64,000 nt of DNA from the NCBI GenBank assembly GCA_039640495.1, contig CP046864.1, positions 2,653,001 to 2,717,000 on the forward strand, written 5' to 3'. Below are positions 18,430 to 25,866 of the stretch, in pieces; the first letter of the stretch is position 1; every line of letters starts with the position of its first letter. This DNA comes from Rhodobacteraceae bacterium IMCC1335. Its GTDB lineage: Bacteria; Pseudomonadota; Alphaproteobacteria; Rhodobacterales; Rhodobacteraceae. The position numbers and the translations under genes were made by a program. Below the pieces are notes generated by a model. That model had not been told where the DNA came from. It did no database searches and saw nothing but the letters and a program-made list of their open reading frames with translations.

Positions 18430-18769
18430 TATACACTTTGGTCACGTTGATCTGACCGTGCAGAATAAGCCGTTGCGCCGCGCCCTCGCGCCGCTCAAGC
18501 GTGTATTTCAAATAGGAATGCGCGCCCAGCGCCCGCGTATTCTCAACGCTAAAGGGCACCACGATCTGCCCTGTTTCAGAGTTCCATGTGATATCTGGGG
18601 TGGCTTTGGTGAGAACCGCGCTGCCCCCCGCGCTGGCGATAAACACCAATTCTGCACCCGATAAATCAACCGGCTTGCCCGAGGCAGGGATTTTGTAATT
18701 CAACACCAAGCCCAGCTCATGGCCCATAGTGCCCGATGTGCCAGGAATAATCTCAATATCATGCTGCAT
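18419..18769 (-). CDS. Phage baseplate upper protein-like (BppU-type N-terminal domain)
   Basis: A 116-residue beta-rich protein starting at ATG 18769, which has AAAAGGTG 9 nt upstream; the longer frame to 18811 is less likely. The pattern GKPVDLSGAELVFIA, then a central WNSETGQIVVPFS and a terminal LILHGQINVTKV, matches the immunoglobulin-like N-terminal domain seen in baseplate or fibre adaptor proteins. It is the first gene of the minus-strand phage-type block, so the block's promoter should lie at 18770-19070. Confidence 0.5.
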   Translation of the reverse strand: MQHDIEIIPGTSGTMGHELGLVLNYKIPASGKPVDLSGAELVFIASAGGSAVLTKATPDITWNSETGQIVVPFSVENTRALGAHSYLKYTLERREGAAQRLILHGQINVTKVYNDD

Positions 18770-18838
18770 GGTTGGTTCACCTTTTAACGGGTGGCCAAGA
18801 TATAGGCTCAAATGTTTCTTTTGGTTTAGAGCGGCGTA

Positions 18839-18861
18839 CGCTGGGCATCATGATGCCAGCG
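18839..18861. promoter_or_regulatory. Near-perfect inverted repeat upstream of the phage-type block
   Basis: CGCTGG and CCAGCG flank a GCATCATGATGC palindrome that shares its outer bases with them. It lies about 70 bp before the first gene of the minus-strand block and could be an operator. No T run follows on either strand. Confidence 0.35.
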
Positions 18862-19071
18862 CAGGCCATAAAATAAGAACAAAAGCCAGTTGCGCTTAAA
18901 GCCTTCCCGCTTAAATAAAGCGCCTAACAGAAAATGCTGGGCCCATTCCCTCTATCAGCACAGTTTGCACATGCCCTGCGCTCAATGCGTTTCTTTACAC
19001 CGTTCAGTTGCGCGATTATCAAAGGCGCAATCTAACGCGTAACACGCCGCGGCACTCGGAAGGTTTAAGAA

Positions 19072-20238
19072 ATGAAAATAGTTGTTGTAGGCTTGGGATA
19101 TGTGGGGATCGCCAATGCGGCCATTCTGGCGCAACATTGTGAGGTGATAGGCGTAGATGTTTCTTCCAGTCGGGTGGCACTTTTAAATGCCCGAAAATCT
19201 CCCATCGGGGATCAAGACTTGCCCGATTTCCTTGCTGCGGGCGATCTAAATCTAAGCGCGACAACAAATCTGCACGAGGCTTTACCTGGCAGTGATTACG
19301 TTATCATCGCAACCCCCACCAATTATGATGAGAAGCTGAATTTTTTCGACACGCGTTCCGTTGAAGACGTGGCTGCTGAATGCATGCAACACGCACCCGA
19401 GGCCTGCTTGGTGATAAAGTCAACAATTCCAGTTGGCTTTGTGGATGGGTTGCGCAGCAAATTGCAGAGCCAAAATATTTTTTTCTCACCGGAATTTTTA
19501 CGCGAAGGCTCTGCGCTATACGATAGCTTAAACCCAAGCCGTATTATTGTGGGGGACCAGTCTGAAAAAGCAAAAATATTCGCAGAATTGCTCCAGTCGG
19601 CCGCACATATAAAAGATCCGACCTTGCTGCTTACGGGCACCCGCGAGGCGGAATCGATCAAGCTTTTTTCAAACACATATCTCGCAATGCGTGTGGCTTT
19701 TTTCAACGAATTAGACAGTTACGCGATGTCGCGAGGCTTAGATAGCCGGGAAATTATTGAAGGTGTTTCTTTTGATCCGCGGATCGGAGCGCATTATAAC
19801 AACCCCTCTTTCGGCTATGGTGGATACTGCTTGCCCAAGGACACAAGGCAATTACTGGCTAATTACGACAGCGTTCCGCAGAACATCATCCGCGCAATTG
19901 TAGATGCGAACACAACGCGTAAAGACTTTCTGGCCGAAGATATCTTAAAGCGGTCACCTCGCAAAGTTGGCATTTATCGCCTCACCATGAAATCGAACAG
20001 CGATAACTTTCGACAATCCTCAATACAGGGTCTTATGAAGCGGATTAAGGCCAAAGGAATTGAGGTTGTGATATATGAGCCTGCGCTCGCGCAAGAGCAG
20101 TTTTTCAACTCGCCGGTTATGCGAGACTTAGAGGCCTTTAAAGCGGCTTGCGACGTGATTTTGACAAACCGCATGTCGTCCGAGCTAAAGGATGTAGCTG
20201 ATAAAACCTACACGCGCGACTTATTCGGAGAGAATTGA
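19072..20238 (+). CDS. ugd: UDP-glucose 6-dehydrogenase (first copy)
   Basis: A 388-residue UDP-glucose/GDP-mannose dehydrogenase-family protein, oxidising UDP-glucose twice to UDP-glucuronate with NAD. The Rossmann motif is [10 protein letters not shown], the hinge has [16 protein letters not shown], and the catalytic cysteine is in [15 protein letters not shown]. The length is that of the short bacterial Ugd type. GGAAGG lies 8 nt before the ATG. A second ugd of the same type lies at 45015-46181 in the polysaccharide locus. Between the two copies sits the whole array and island, so this copy may be the stranded left edge of the polysaccharide locus. Confidence 0.92.
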   Translation: MKIVVVGLGYVGIANAAILAQHCEVIGVDVSSSRVALLNARKSPIGDQDLPDFLAAGDLNLSATTNLHEALPGSDYVIIATPTNYDEKLNFFDTRSVEDVAAECMQHAPEACLVIKSTIPVGFVDGLRSKLQSQNIFFSPEFLREGSALYDSLNPSRIIVGDQSEKAKIFAELLQSAAHIKDPTLLLTGTREAESIKLFSNTYLAMRVAFFNELDSYAMSRGLDSREIIEGVSFDPRIGAHYNNPSFGYGGYCLPKDTRQLLANYDSVPQNIIRAIVDANTTRKDFLAEDILKRSPRKVGIYRLTMKSNSDNFRQSSIQGLMKRIKAKGIEVVIYEPALAQEQFFNSPVMRDLEAFKAACDVILTNRMSSELKDVADKTYTRDLFGEN

Positions 20239-21138
20239 GCCACTTTCAAAATCTACAGCCAAATTTGCGCGGTTCAAATCTTTTAAAAAAGACCCATGCT
20301 TTCAAATATATCATTTTAACACGTAAAATCAATTACTTAAGAGAAAATCTCCCCTCAAAATCAGCTTACACAGTTGATACACAGTTTACACATAAAATTA
20401 AGCAAAATCAGGGTGTTGAACACGGTATTTATGCCCCCAAAAATGTCGCCCCTCATGCTCCTTATGCGAGCACAATGTGCAGGATAAATGCGGTTTGTGC
20501 TAACAGTGTATCCCTCGCCACATGAATTAAAATATTGTCTGCTGGCAAGCATCAGCAAATAGCACTCTCAGCTTCGCACAGTCTGCATTTAACCACGGTG
20601 TTTCTGCTTCCCGTGTTTGCTTTGTGAATGTACCTAGGGCTCCACGCGCTCTGCATTCCAGCTCTCGACTTATCCACAGGTTCGCTAATCAAACACTGTG
20701 TTTGCAACAGTACTGTTTGCCCATTTTGCTCAAACAGTACTGTTGGGTCATTTGTAAATAAATGCCATGTTAACATGCAGTGTTTGCCTACACTTCATTA
20801 GCGAGAGCGTGCGCACCATTAAGTGGTAATTTAAATATTATCAGTGCGTTACGAAAGGCATCCCACACTCTAGACTTGCTTGTGAACAAGACTTGGCAGC
20901 TTAGCTTTAACAACTTTAAGGTGTGAGGTTGTAATTGAGATGAAAGAAAACACGACGCACTTCAGCTCAAAGATGTGTTTATAGATAAAATACATCCGTA
21001 AAATGAAGGATCAGCTCACAGGGCGTTCCGCACAAAATTCACACCTAAAGTGCCAAAAATTAACGCTTTTACATCAATAAAAAAAGGATGGCCTCTTGCA
21101 CAATCCTCAGTGTTCATATACCTGAAAACATCGCTTGA
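20239..21138. repeat. Array unit A, without toxin-antitoxin genes
   Basis: From about 20322 this stretch is homologous to the units to its right: the same CTTAAGAGAAA, the ACACAGTT pair, GTGTTGAACAC at 20413-20423, and a copy of the 120-bp repeat at 20669-20788. The toxin-antitoxin genes of the other units are absent: the flank downstream of the toxin runs directly into the 120-bp repeat. The spacer from 20789 to 21138 matches that of unit D (for instance ACAAGACTTGGCAGCT and GGATGGCCTCTTGCACA), unlike units B and C. No tRNA half is seen at its left end, and it has no coding frame I would support. Confidence 0.75.
20669..20788. repeat. 120-bp palindrome-rich repeat, copy 1
   Basis: Begins with a perfect DnaA-box sequence TTATCCACA (20670-20678). 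Then come AAACACTGTGTTT, an inverted pair AACAGTACTGTTTG / CAAACAGTACTGTT, CATGTTAACATG, and three TGTTTGC-type direct repeats. Five copies occur in the window and differ at only about two positions, though their flanks have diverged. Confidence 0.9.
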
Positions 21139-21175
21139 GGCGGGTTGGTAGAGTGGTTATGCAGCGGATTGCAAA
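21139..21175 (+). pseudogene. 5' half of tRNA-Cys, copy 1 (probable attachment-site remnant)
   Basis: 37 nt identical to the acceptor, D-arm and anticodon 5' side of the intact tRNA-Cys at 25548, including anticodon GCA and two following A residues. The match stops in the anticodon loop and the 3' half is missing. The preceding CTTGA is also shared. Such a break point in the anticodon loop is typical of tyrosine-integrase crossover sites in tRNA genes. Confidence 0.88.
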
Positions 21176-21573
21176 AACAGTTACACTTGCCCAAATATTA
21201 CATTTAATTGTTTAAAATCAATGCCTTAAGAGAAACTCACTCCTTAAATTCAGCTTACACAGTTGATACACAGTTTACACACAAAGTTGAGCAAAATCAG
21301 GGTGTTGAACACGGTATTTATGCCCCCAAAAATGTCGCTCCTCAAACTTTTAATGCGAGCACAATGAGCAGGATAAATGCTGTTTGACCTGACAGCACTA
21401 GCGCCTCGTCTCATGAGTTGAGAAGTTGTCCTTTGGCAAGCATTAGAATATCGCACTCACACCCCTGCGCAAACTGCATTTAAACAGGGCGTTTCTGCTT
21501 CTCGAGTTGGCTTAATGAATCTGGCTACACTGCGCGCTTGAATTACACCAATTGCACACGCGGATTGCTAACG

Positions 21574-21852
21574 TCACCGATAAACCTCATCATGCGAACC
21601 AACGTTGATCAAAATAATGTCGTTGTCCTCGATAATAAGTTCCAACGTAATGCGATAGCTCATATTGATTGAGACAGAACTTAGTCCACTCAGTTTACCA
21701 GTCAGCTTATGCAGTCTTAGCGATGGATGCTGAATGTTGAGCTCCATCAACTGAAGGGTCTTGAGATACTGATCTTTAAGGCTTGGGTGCTTCTTGATCC
21801 ATTTGGCAGCCTTTTTGTTATAGCTGTCTGTAAAGACCAGCCTGTAACTCAT
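21574..21852 (-). CDS. RelE/ParE-superfamily toxin of array unit B
   Basis: A 92-residue basic protein of the RelE/ParE/YafQ fold, probably a ribosome-dependent mRNA interferase. It begins MSYRLVFTDSYNKKAAKWIK, has the hydrophobic LRLHKLTGKLSGL core and SYRITLELII strand, and ends LINVGSHDEVYR, typical of plasmid-borne toxins of this subfamily. Its start overlaps the antitoxin stop as ATGA, so the pair is translationally coupled with the antitoxin first. The toxin in unit C is identical in protein sequence; that in unit D differs at about five residues. Confidence 0.88.
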   Translation of the reverse strand: MSYRLVFTDSYNKKAAKWIKKHPSLKDQYLKTLQLMELNIQHPSLRLHKLTGKLSGLSSVSINMSYRITLELIIEDNDIILINVGSHDEVYR

Positions 21853-22106
21853 TTCATCGTCTCAAGGCGTTTCAAGTGGGCTGCAGGACTCTCGGTGACA
21901 AACCGACCCTCTGCAAGATCTTTACGTGTCTCATGAATAGCAGCTTCTAGCTCGCATGTACGCAAGTGAGAGTACTGCTCAAAGCTCATAACAACATACT
22001 TGTCTTTACCACGTACAGAAACAATCGCTTCAGTGCTGTCCGCCAGGGCTTGCTCGATCGCTGTAACACCTCGGGTTTTCAATTCATTTGCCGGTATGTT
22101 TGGCAT
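21849..22106 (-). CDS. Phd/YefM-family antitoxin of array unit B
   Basis: An 85-residue antitoxin starting at ATG 22106 (GGAAG 8 nt upstream), beginning MPNIPANELKTRGVTAIEQA. The DNA-binding N-terminal domain of the Phd/YefM family is recognisable by ELKTRGV, EAIVSVRGKDKYVVMSFEQY, and the C-terminal toxin-neutralising helix ends AAHLKRLETMK. The open frame extends upstream to 22376 but passes through the 120-bp repeat, so the longer form is not likely. It precedes and overlaps the toxin gene. Autoregulation through a palindrome upstream is expected from the family. Confidence 0.85.
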   Translation of the reverse strand: MPNIPANELKTRGVTAIEQALADSTEAIVSVRGKDKYVVMSFEQYSHLRTCELEAAIHETRKDLAEGRFVTESPAAHLKRLETMK

Positions 22107-22268
22107 AGCATACTTCCAATCGTGCTGCTTATCGTACAGTTTAACATACTGAACACTATTGGGCAATGTTGTCCTGGCCTTTGAAACATGGATTAGAGGT
22201 CCTACTTTAAAATATGAGCTTGCATGCAAAAACAACGTAACGTGCTGTAATAATGCATGTTTCAAAAA

Positions 22269-22388
22269 CTTATCCACAGGTTCGCTAATCAAACACTGTG
22301 TTTGCAACAGTACTGTTTGCCCATTTTGCTCAAACAGTACTGTTTGGTCACTTGTAAATAAATGCCATGTTAACATGCAGTGTTTGCC
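22269..22388. repeat. 120-bp palindrome-rich repeat, copy 2
   Basis: Same structure as copy 1, with the DnaA-box at 22270-22278. It lies about 160 bp upstream of the antitoxin start on the minus strand. Confidence 0.9.
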
Positions 22389-22542
22389 TTCACATCAATA
22401 ACGCGAGTTGTTTCAGCCTAGAATTGAATGAGCGGTAAAAGGGGGATAAATCATACTGCAGCAACAGCCCACCAGGACTAACGCGAAACCAGTCACCGCT
22501 TGCACATCTTTTCGTCATTGTGTAACACACGCCATCACTTGA

Positions 22543-22579
22543 GGCGGGTTGGTAGAGTGGTTATGCAGCGGATTGCAAA
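22543..22579 (+). pseudogene. 5' half of tRNA-Cys, copy 2
   Basis: Identical to the 37-nt fragment at 21139. Preceded by ATCACTTGA as at the intact gene, and followed by the non-tRNA sequence AACAGTTACAC. Confidence 0.88.
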
Positions 22580-22977
22580 AACAGTTACACTTGCCCAAAT
22601 ATTACATTTAATTGTTTAAAATCAATGCCTTAAGAGAAACTCACTCCTTAAATTCAGCTTACACAGTTGATACACAGTTTACACACAAAGTTGAGCAAAA
22701 TCAGGGTGTTGAACACGGTATTTATGCCCCCAAAAATGTCGCTCCTCAAACTTTTAATGCGAGCACAATGAGCAGGATAAATGCTGTTTGACCTGACAGC
22801 ACTAGCGCCTCGTCTCATGAGTTGAGAAGTTGTCCTTTGGCAAGCATTAGAATATCGCACTCACACCCCTGCGCAAACTGCATTTAAACAGGGCGTTTCT
22901 GCTTCTCGAGTTGGCTTAATGAATCTGGCTACACTGCGCGCTTGAATTACACCAATTGCACACGCGGATTGCTAACG

Positions 22978-23256
22978 TCACCGATAAACCTCATCATGCG
23001 AACCAACGTTGATCAAAATAATGTCGTTGTCCTCGATAATAAGTTCCAACGTAATGCGATAGCTCATATTGATTGAGACAGAACTTAGTCCACTCAGTTT
23101 ACCAGTCAGCTTATGCAGTCTTAGCGATGGATGCTGAATGTTGAGCTCCATCAACTGAAGGGTCTTGAGATACTGATCTTTAAGGCTTGGGTGCTTCTTG
23201 ATCCATTTGGCAGCCTTTTTGTTATAGCTGTCTGTAAAGACCAGCCTGTAACTCAT
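22978..23256 (-). CDS. RelE/ParE-superfamily toxin of array unit C
   Basis: A 92-residue toxin identical in protein sequence to that of unit B. It has the same ATGA overlap with its antitoxin. Because the neighbouring antitoxin is also identical, the two modules should cross-neutralise each other, so loss of either unit alone would not be expected to poison the cell. Confidence 0.88.
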   Translation of the reverse strand: MSYRLVFTDSYNKKAAKWIKKHPSLKDQYLKTLQLMELNIQHPSLRLHKLTGKLSGLSSVSINMSYRITLELIIEDNDIILINVGSHDEVYR

Positions 23257-23510
23257 TTCATCGTCTCAAGGCGTTTCAAGTGGGCTGCAGGACTCTCGGT
23301 GACAAACCGACCCTCTGCAAGATCTTTACGTGTCTCATGAATAGCAGCTTCTAGCTCGCATGTACGCAAGTGAGAGTACTGCTCAAAGCTCATAACAACA
23401 TACTTGTCTTTACCACGTACAGAAACAATCGCTTCAGTGCTGTCCGCCAGGGCTTGCTCGATCGCTGTAACACCTCGGGTTTTCAATTCATTTGCCGGTA
23501 TGTTTGGCAT
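23253..23510 (-). CDS. Phd/YefM-family antitoxin of array unit C
   Basis: An 85-residue antitoxin with start ATG 23510, identical over its length to that of unit B. Differences between the units lie upstream of the start codon (for example AACACTATT versus AATACTATT). The same GGAAG ribosome site and downstream toxin overlap are present. Confidence 0.85.
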   Translation of the reverse strand: MPNIPANELKTRGVTAIEQALADSTEAIVSVRGKDKYVVMSFEQYSHLRTCELEAAIHETRKDLAEGRFVTESPAAHLKRLETMK

Positions 23511-23672
23511 AGCATACTTCCAATCGTGCTGCTTATCGTACAGTTTAACATACTGAATACTATTGGGCAATGTTGTCCTGGCCTTTGAAACATGGATTAG
23601 AGATCCTACTTTAAAATATGAGCTTGCATGCAAAAAAAACGTAACGTGCTGTAATAATGCATGTTTCAAAAA

Positions 23673-23792
23673 CTTATCCACAGGTTCGCTAATCAAACAC
23701 TGTGTTTGCAACAGTACTGTTTGCCCATTTTGCTCAAACAGTACTGTTTGGTCATTTGTAAATAAATGCCATGTTAACATGCAGTGTTTGCC
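23673..23792. repeat. 120-bp palindrome-rich repeat, copy 3
   Basis: DnaA-box TTATCCACA at 23674-23682 and the same palindromes. It differs from copy 2 at one base (TCATTTG for TCACTTG). Confidence 0.9.
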
Positions 23793-23946
23793 TTCACATC
23801 AATAACGCGAGTTGTTTCAGCCTAGAATTGAATGAGCGGTAAAAGGGGGATAAATCATACCGCAGCAACAGCCCACCAGGACTAACGCGAAACCAGTCAC
23901 CGCTTGCACATCTTTTCGTCATTGTGTAACACACGCCATCACTTGA

Positions 23947-23983
23947 GGCGGGTTGGTAGAGTGGTTATGCAGCGGATTGCAAA
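23947..23983 (+). pseudogene. 5' half of tRNA-Cys, copy 3
   Basis: The same 37-nt fragment, followed by AACAGTTACACTCG. It marks the left edge of unit D. Confidence 0.88.
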
Positions 23984-24382
23984 AACAGTTACACTCGTCC
24001 AAATTTCCTGTTTAATTTATTATAAACAAAGACTTAAGGCGAAATTCCTCCTTAAAATCAGCTTACACAGTTGATACACAGTTTTCACACAAAATTGAGC
24101 AAAATCAGGGTGTTGAACACGGTAATTATGCCCCTGGAAAAGTCGATCCTCAGACTGCTAATGCGAACACAATGTGCAGGATAAATTCTGCTTTTCTGAC
24201 AGCACTAGTACCTCGTTTCATGAGTTGAGATGTTGTCCTTTGGCTAGCATTAGCAAAACGCACTCGCACCCCCTGCGCAAACTGCATTTAAACAGGGTAT
24301 TCCTGCCTTTCGTGTTGGCATAATGAAACTGGCTAAAGTCGCGTGCTTGAATTATACCTATTGCAGACGCGGATTTCTAACG

Positions 24383-24661
24383 TCACCTATTAACCTCATC
24401 ATGCGAACCAACGTTGATCAAAATAATGTCGTTGTCCTGGATAATAAGTTCCAACGTAATGCGATAGCTCATATTGATTGAGACAGAACTTAATCCACTC
24501 AGTTTACCAGTCAGCTTATGCAGTCTTAGCGACGGATGTTGAATGTCGAGCTCTATCAACTGAAGGGTCTTGAGATACTGATCTTTAAGGGTTGGGTGCT
24601 TCTTGATCCATTTGGCAGCCTTTTTGTTATAGCTGTCTGTAAAGACCAGCCTGTAGCTCAT
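24383..24661 (-). CDS. RelE/ParE-superfamily toxin of array unit D
   Basis: A 92-residue toxin of the same subfamily as those in B and C, differing by about five substitutions (for example HPTLKD for HPSLKD and a final EVNR for EVYR). The frame is intact and the ATGA overlap with the antitoxin is kept. Conservation of the reading frame while the flanking DNA diverged suggests selection on the module. Confidence 0.88.
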   Translation of the reverse strand: MSYRLVFTDSYNKKAAKWIKKHPTLKDQYLKTLQLIELDIQHPSLRLHKLTGKLSGLSSVSINMSYRITLELIIQDNDIILINVGSHDEVNR

Positions 24662-24915
24662 TTCATCTCCTTAAGGCGTTTCAAGTGAGCTGCAGGACTC
24701 TCGGTGATAAACCGCCCCTCTGCAAGATCTTTACGTGTCTCGTGAATGGCGGCTTCTAGCTCACATGTACGCAAGTGAGAGTACTGCTCAAAGCTCATAA
24801 CCACATACTTGTCTTTACCACGTACGGAAACAATCGCTTCAGTGTTCTCCGCCAAAGCTTGCTCGATCGCTGTAACGCCTCGGGTCTTCAATTCATTTGC
24901 CGGTATGCTTGGCAT
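24658..24915 (-). CDS. Phd/YefM-family antitoxin of array unit D
   Basis: An 85-residue antitoxin with start ATG 24915, beginning MPSIPANELKTRGVTAIEQA and ending AAHLKRLKEMK. It differs from the B/C antitoxin at several positions (ENTEAIV for DSTEAIV; RFITES for RFVTES). It lies about 160 bp from the DnaA-box of its 120-bp repeat, as in the other units. The longer open frame to 25044 is not needed. Confidence 0.85.
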   Translation of the reverse strand: MPSIPANELKTRGVTAIEQALAENTEAIVSVRGKDKYVVMSFEQYSHLRTCELEAAIHETRKDLAEGRFITESPAAHLKRLKEMK

Positions 24916-25077
24916 AGCGTACTTCCAATCGTGTTGATTATAGTACTGTCTAACATACTGAGCCTTCTTGGACAATGTTGTATTGGGATGTAGGACGTGG
25001 ATTAGAGCTCCAACGTCAAAATAAAGGTTTACATGCGAAAGCAACGTAACACTCTGTAATTATGCATGTTTCAAAAA

Positions 25078-25197
25078 CTTATCCACAGGTTCGCTAATCA
25101 AACACTGTGTTTGCAACAGTACTGTTTGCCCATTTTGCTCAAACAGTACTGTTGGGTCACTTGTAAATAAATGCCATGTTAACATGCAGTGTTTGCC
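25078..25197. repeat. 120-bp palindrome-rich repeat, copy 4
   Basis: DnaA-box at 25079-25087 and all palindromes intact. Like copy 1 it reads TGTTGGGTCA where copies 2, 3 and 5 read TGTTTGGTCA. Confidence 0.9.
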
Positions 25198-25547
25198 TTC
25201 ACATCAATAGCGTGAGCGCACACAACATTAAATTGTAATTCAACTAATATCAGTGTGTTACCGGATGCGCTTCAAACTCTAGGCTTGCGTCGGAACAAGA
25301 CTTGGCAGCTAAGCCTTAACAACCCTAAGGTGTGAGGTTTTGATTGAGATGAAAGATCACGAGGCGCATTTCATCCTTTGGGTGTATTTCAAGCAGAAAT
25401 ACATGCCTGACCTGAAGGATCTGTTCACAGGGCTTTTCTCAATTAAATCATACGTAAACCACCAGAAATTAGTGCTTTTATCTCAATTAACAAAGGATGG
25501 CCTCTTGCACATTCCTCAGTGTTAATGTAGCAAAAAACATCACTTGA

Positions 25548-25618
25548 GGCGGGTTGGTAGAGTGGTTATGCAGCGGATTGCAAATCCGTGTACACCGGTT
25601 CGATTCCGGTACCCGCCT
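25548..25618 (+). tRNA. tRNA-Cys (anticodon GCA)
   Basis: A complete cloverleaf: acceptor GGCGGGT pairs with ACCCGCC (25611-25617), discriminator T, and CCA is encoded at 25619-25621. The anticodon loop is TTGCAAA with anticodon GCA on the stem GCGGA/TCCGT, and the T arm is CCGGTTCGATTCCGG. It is the only complete copy in the window; three 5' halves precede it. It is therefore the probable integration site used by the array, and its function must be preserved since the element side supplies its 5' half and upstream region. Confidence 0.97.
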
Positions 25619-25659
25619 CCAATAAAATCAAGCACTTAGCTGACTTTTCCTTCACAATT

Positions 25660-25725
25660 CTCTCATACACAGTCGATACACAGTTTTCTGTGTATGTTTG
25701 AGCAGAATCAATGTGTTGAACACAG
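25660..25725. other. Arm-type repeat region next to tRNA-Cys
   Basis: ATACACAGTCG and ATACACAGTT, then the inverted ATACACAG TTTT CTGTGTAT, then GTGTTGAACAC at 25713-25723. The same elements in the same order lie right of each tRNA half in units B-D. They are candidate arm-binding sites for the integrase encoded just downstream. Confidence 0.55.
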
Positions 25726-25866
25726 TTATTGCTTTTATGGTGTTTTCCAGCAATTTCTGTTCGCACGGCACTTTTTTGCGGTTTGCCAGCAAAGATTTTG
25801 GAAACTCAGTAACCACAAACGCAAAGTTTCGTTTTCCTTTGAGACTTTTGATCATACAATTGGTTT

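Larger units (their letters stand above)
21139..22542. repeat. Array unit B, 1404 bp, with toxin-antitoxin pair
   Basis: A cassette bounded on the left by a 5' tRNA-Cys half (21139-21175) and on the right by the next one. Order: tRNA half, ACACAGTT arm motifs, GTGTTGAACAC (21302-21312), toxin and antitoxin on the minus strand, 120-bp repeat (22269-22388), spacer. It is the same length as unit C to the base and differs from it by only about five substitutions that I can see. Confidence 0.9.
22543..23946. repeat. Array unit C, 1404 bp, near-identical to unit B
   Basis: Second copy of the 1404-bp cassette: tRNA half at 22543-22579, GTGTTGAACAC at 22706-22716, toxin and antitoxin, 120-bp repeat at 23673-23792. 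The very high identity to unit B points to recent tandem duplication or repeated insertion. Confidence 0.9.
23947..25547. repeat. Array unit D, 1601 bp, diverged toxin-antitoxin cassette
   Basis: Same order of elements as B and C: tRNA half, arm motifs, GTGTTGAACAC at 24110-24120, toxin and antitoxin, 120-bp repeat at 25078-25197. The flanks are clearly diverged from B and C, and the spacer after the repeat is of the longer type seen in unit A. It directly abuts the intact tRNA-Cys. Confidence 0.88.

Noticed and set aside
13922..18769. Complete prophage
   Set aside because: No integrase, terminase, capsid, portal or repressor gene within the surrounding sequence and no flanking attachment repeats seen.
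20262..20285. GGTTCAAATC, resembling a tRNA T-loop, near the left end of unit A
   Set aside because: The flanking bases cannot form the T stem and no other tRNA arm is present.
21139..21175. tRNA-Cys halves as functional tRNA genes
   Set aside because: They stop in the anticodon loop and lack the 3' half, so no cloverleaf can form.
21849..22376. Long 175-codon version of the unit B antitoxin, and its equivalents in units C and D
   Set aside because: The extra codons run through the 120-bp repeat and a weakly conserved leader. The family starts at the M-x-x-IPANELKTRG methionine, which has a GGAAG ribosome site.
22654..22860. Minus-strand 68-codon frame repeated in units A, B and C
   Set aside because: It covers the arm motifs and GTGTTGAACAC, has no ribosome site or recognisable domain, and differs through frame breaks in unit D.
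25340..25525. 61-codon frame in the spacer of unit D
   Set aside because: The homologous spacer in unit A contains stops and indels in this frame, so it is not conserved as protein.
20239..25547. The repeated array as a CRISPR locus
   Set aside because: Repeat units are 1.4-1.6 kb with genes inside, not short repeats with spacers, and no cas gene is present.
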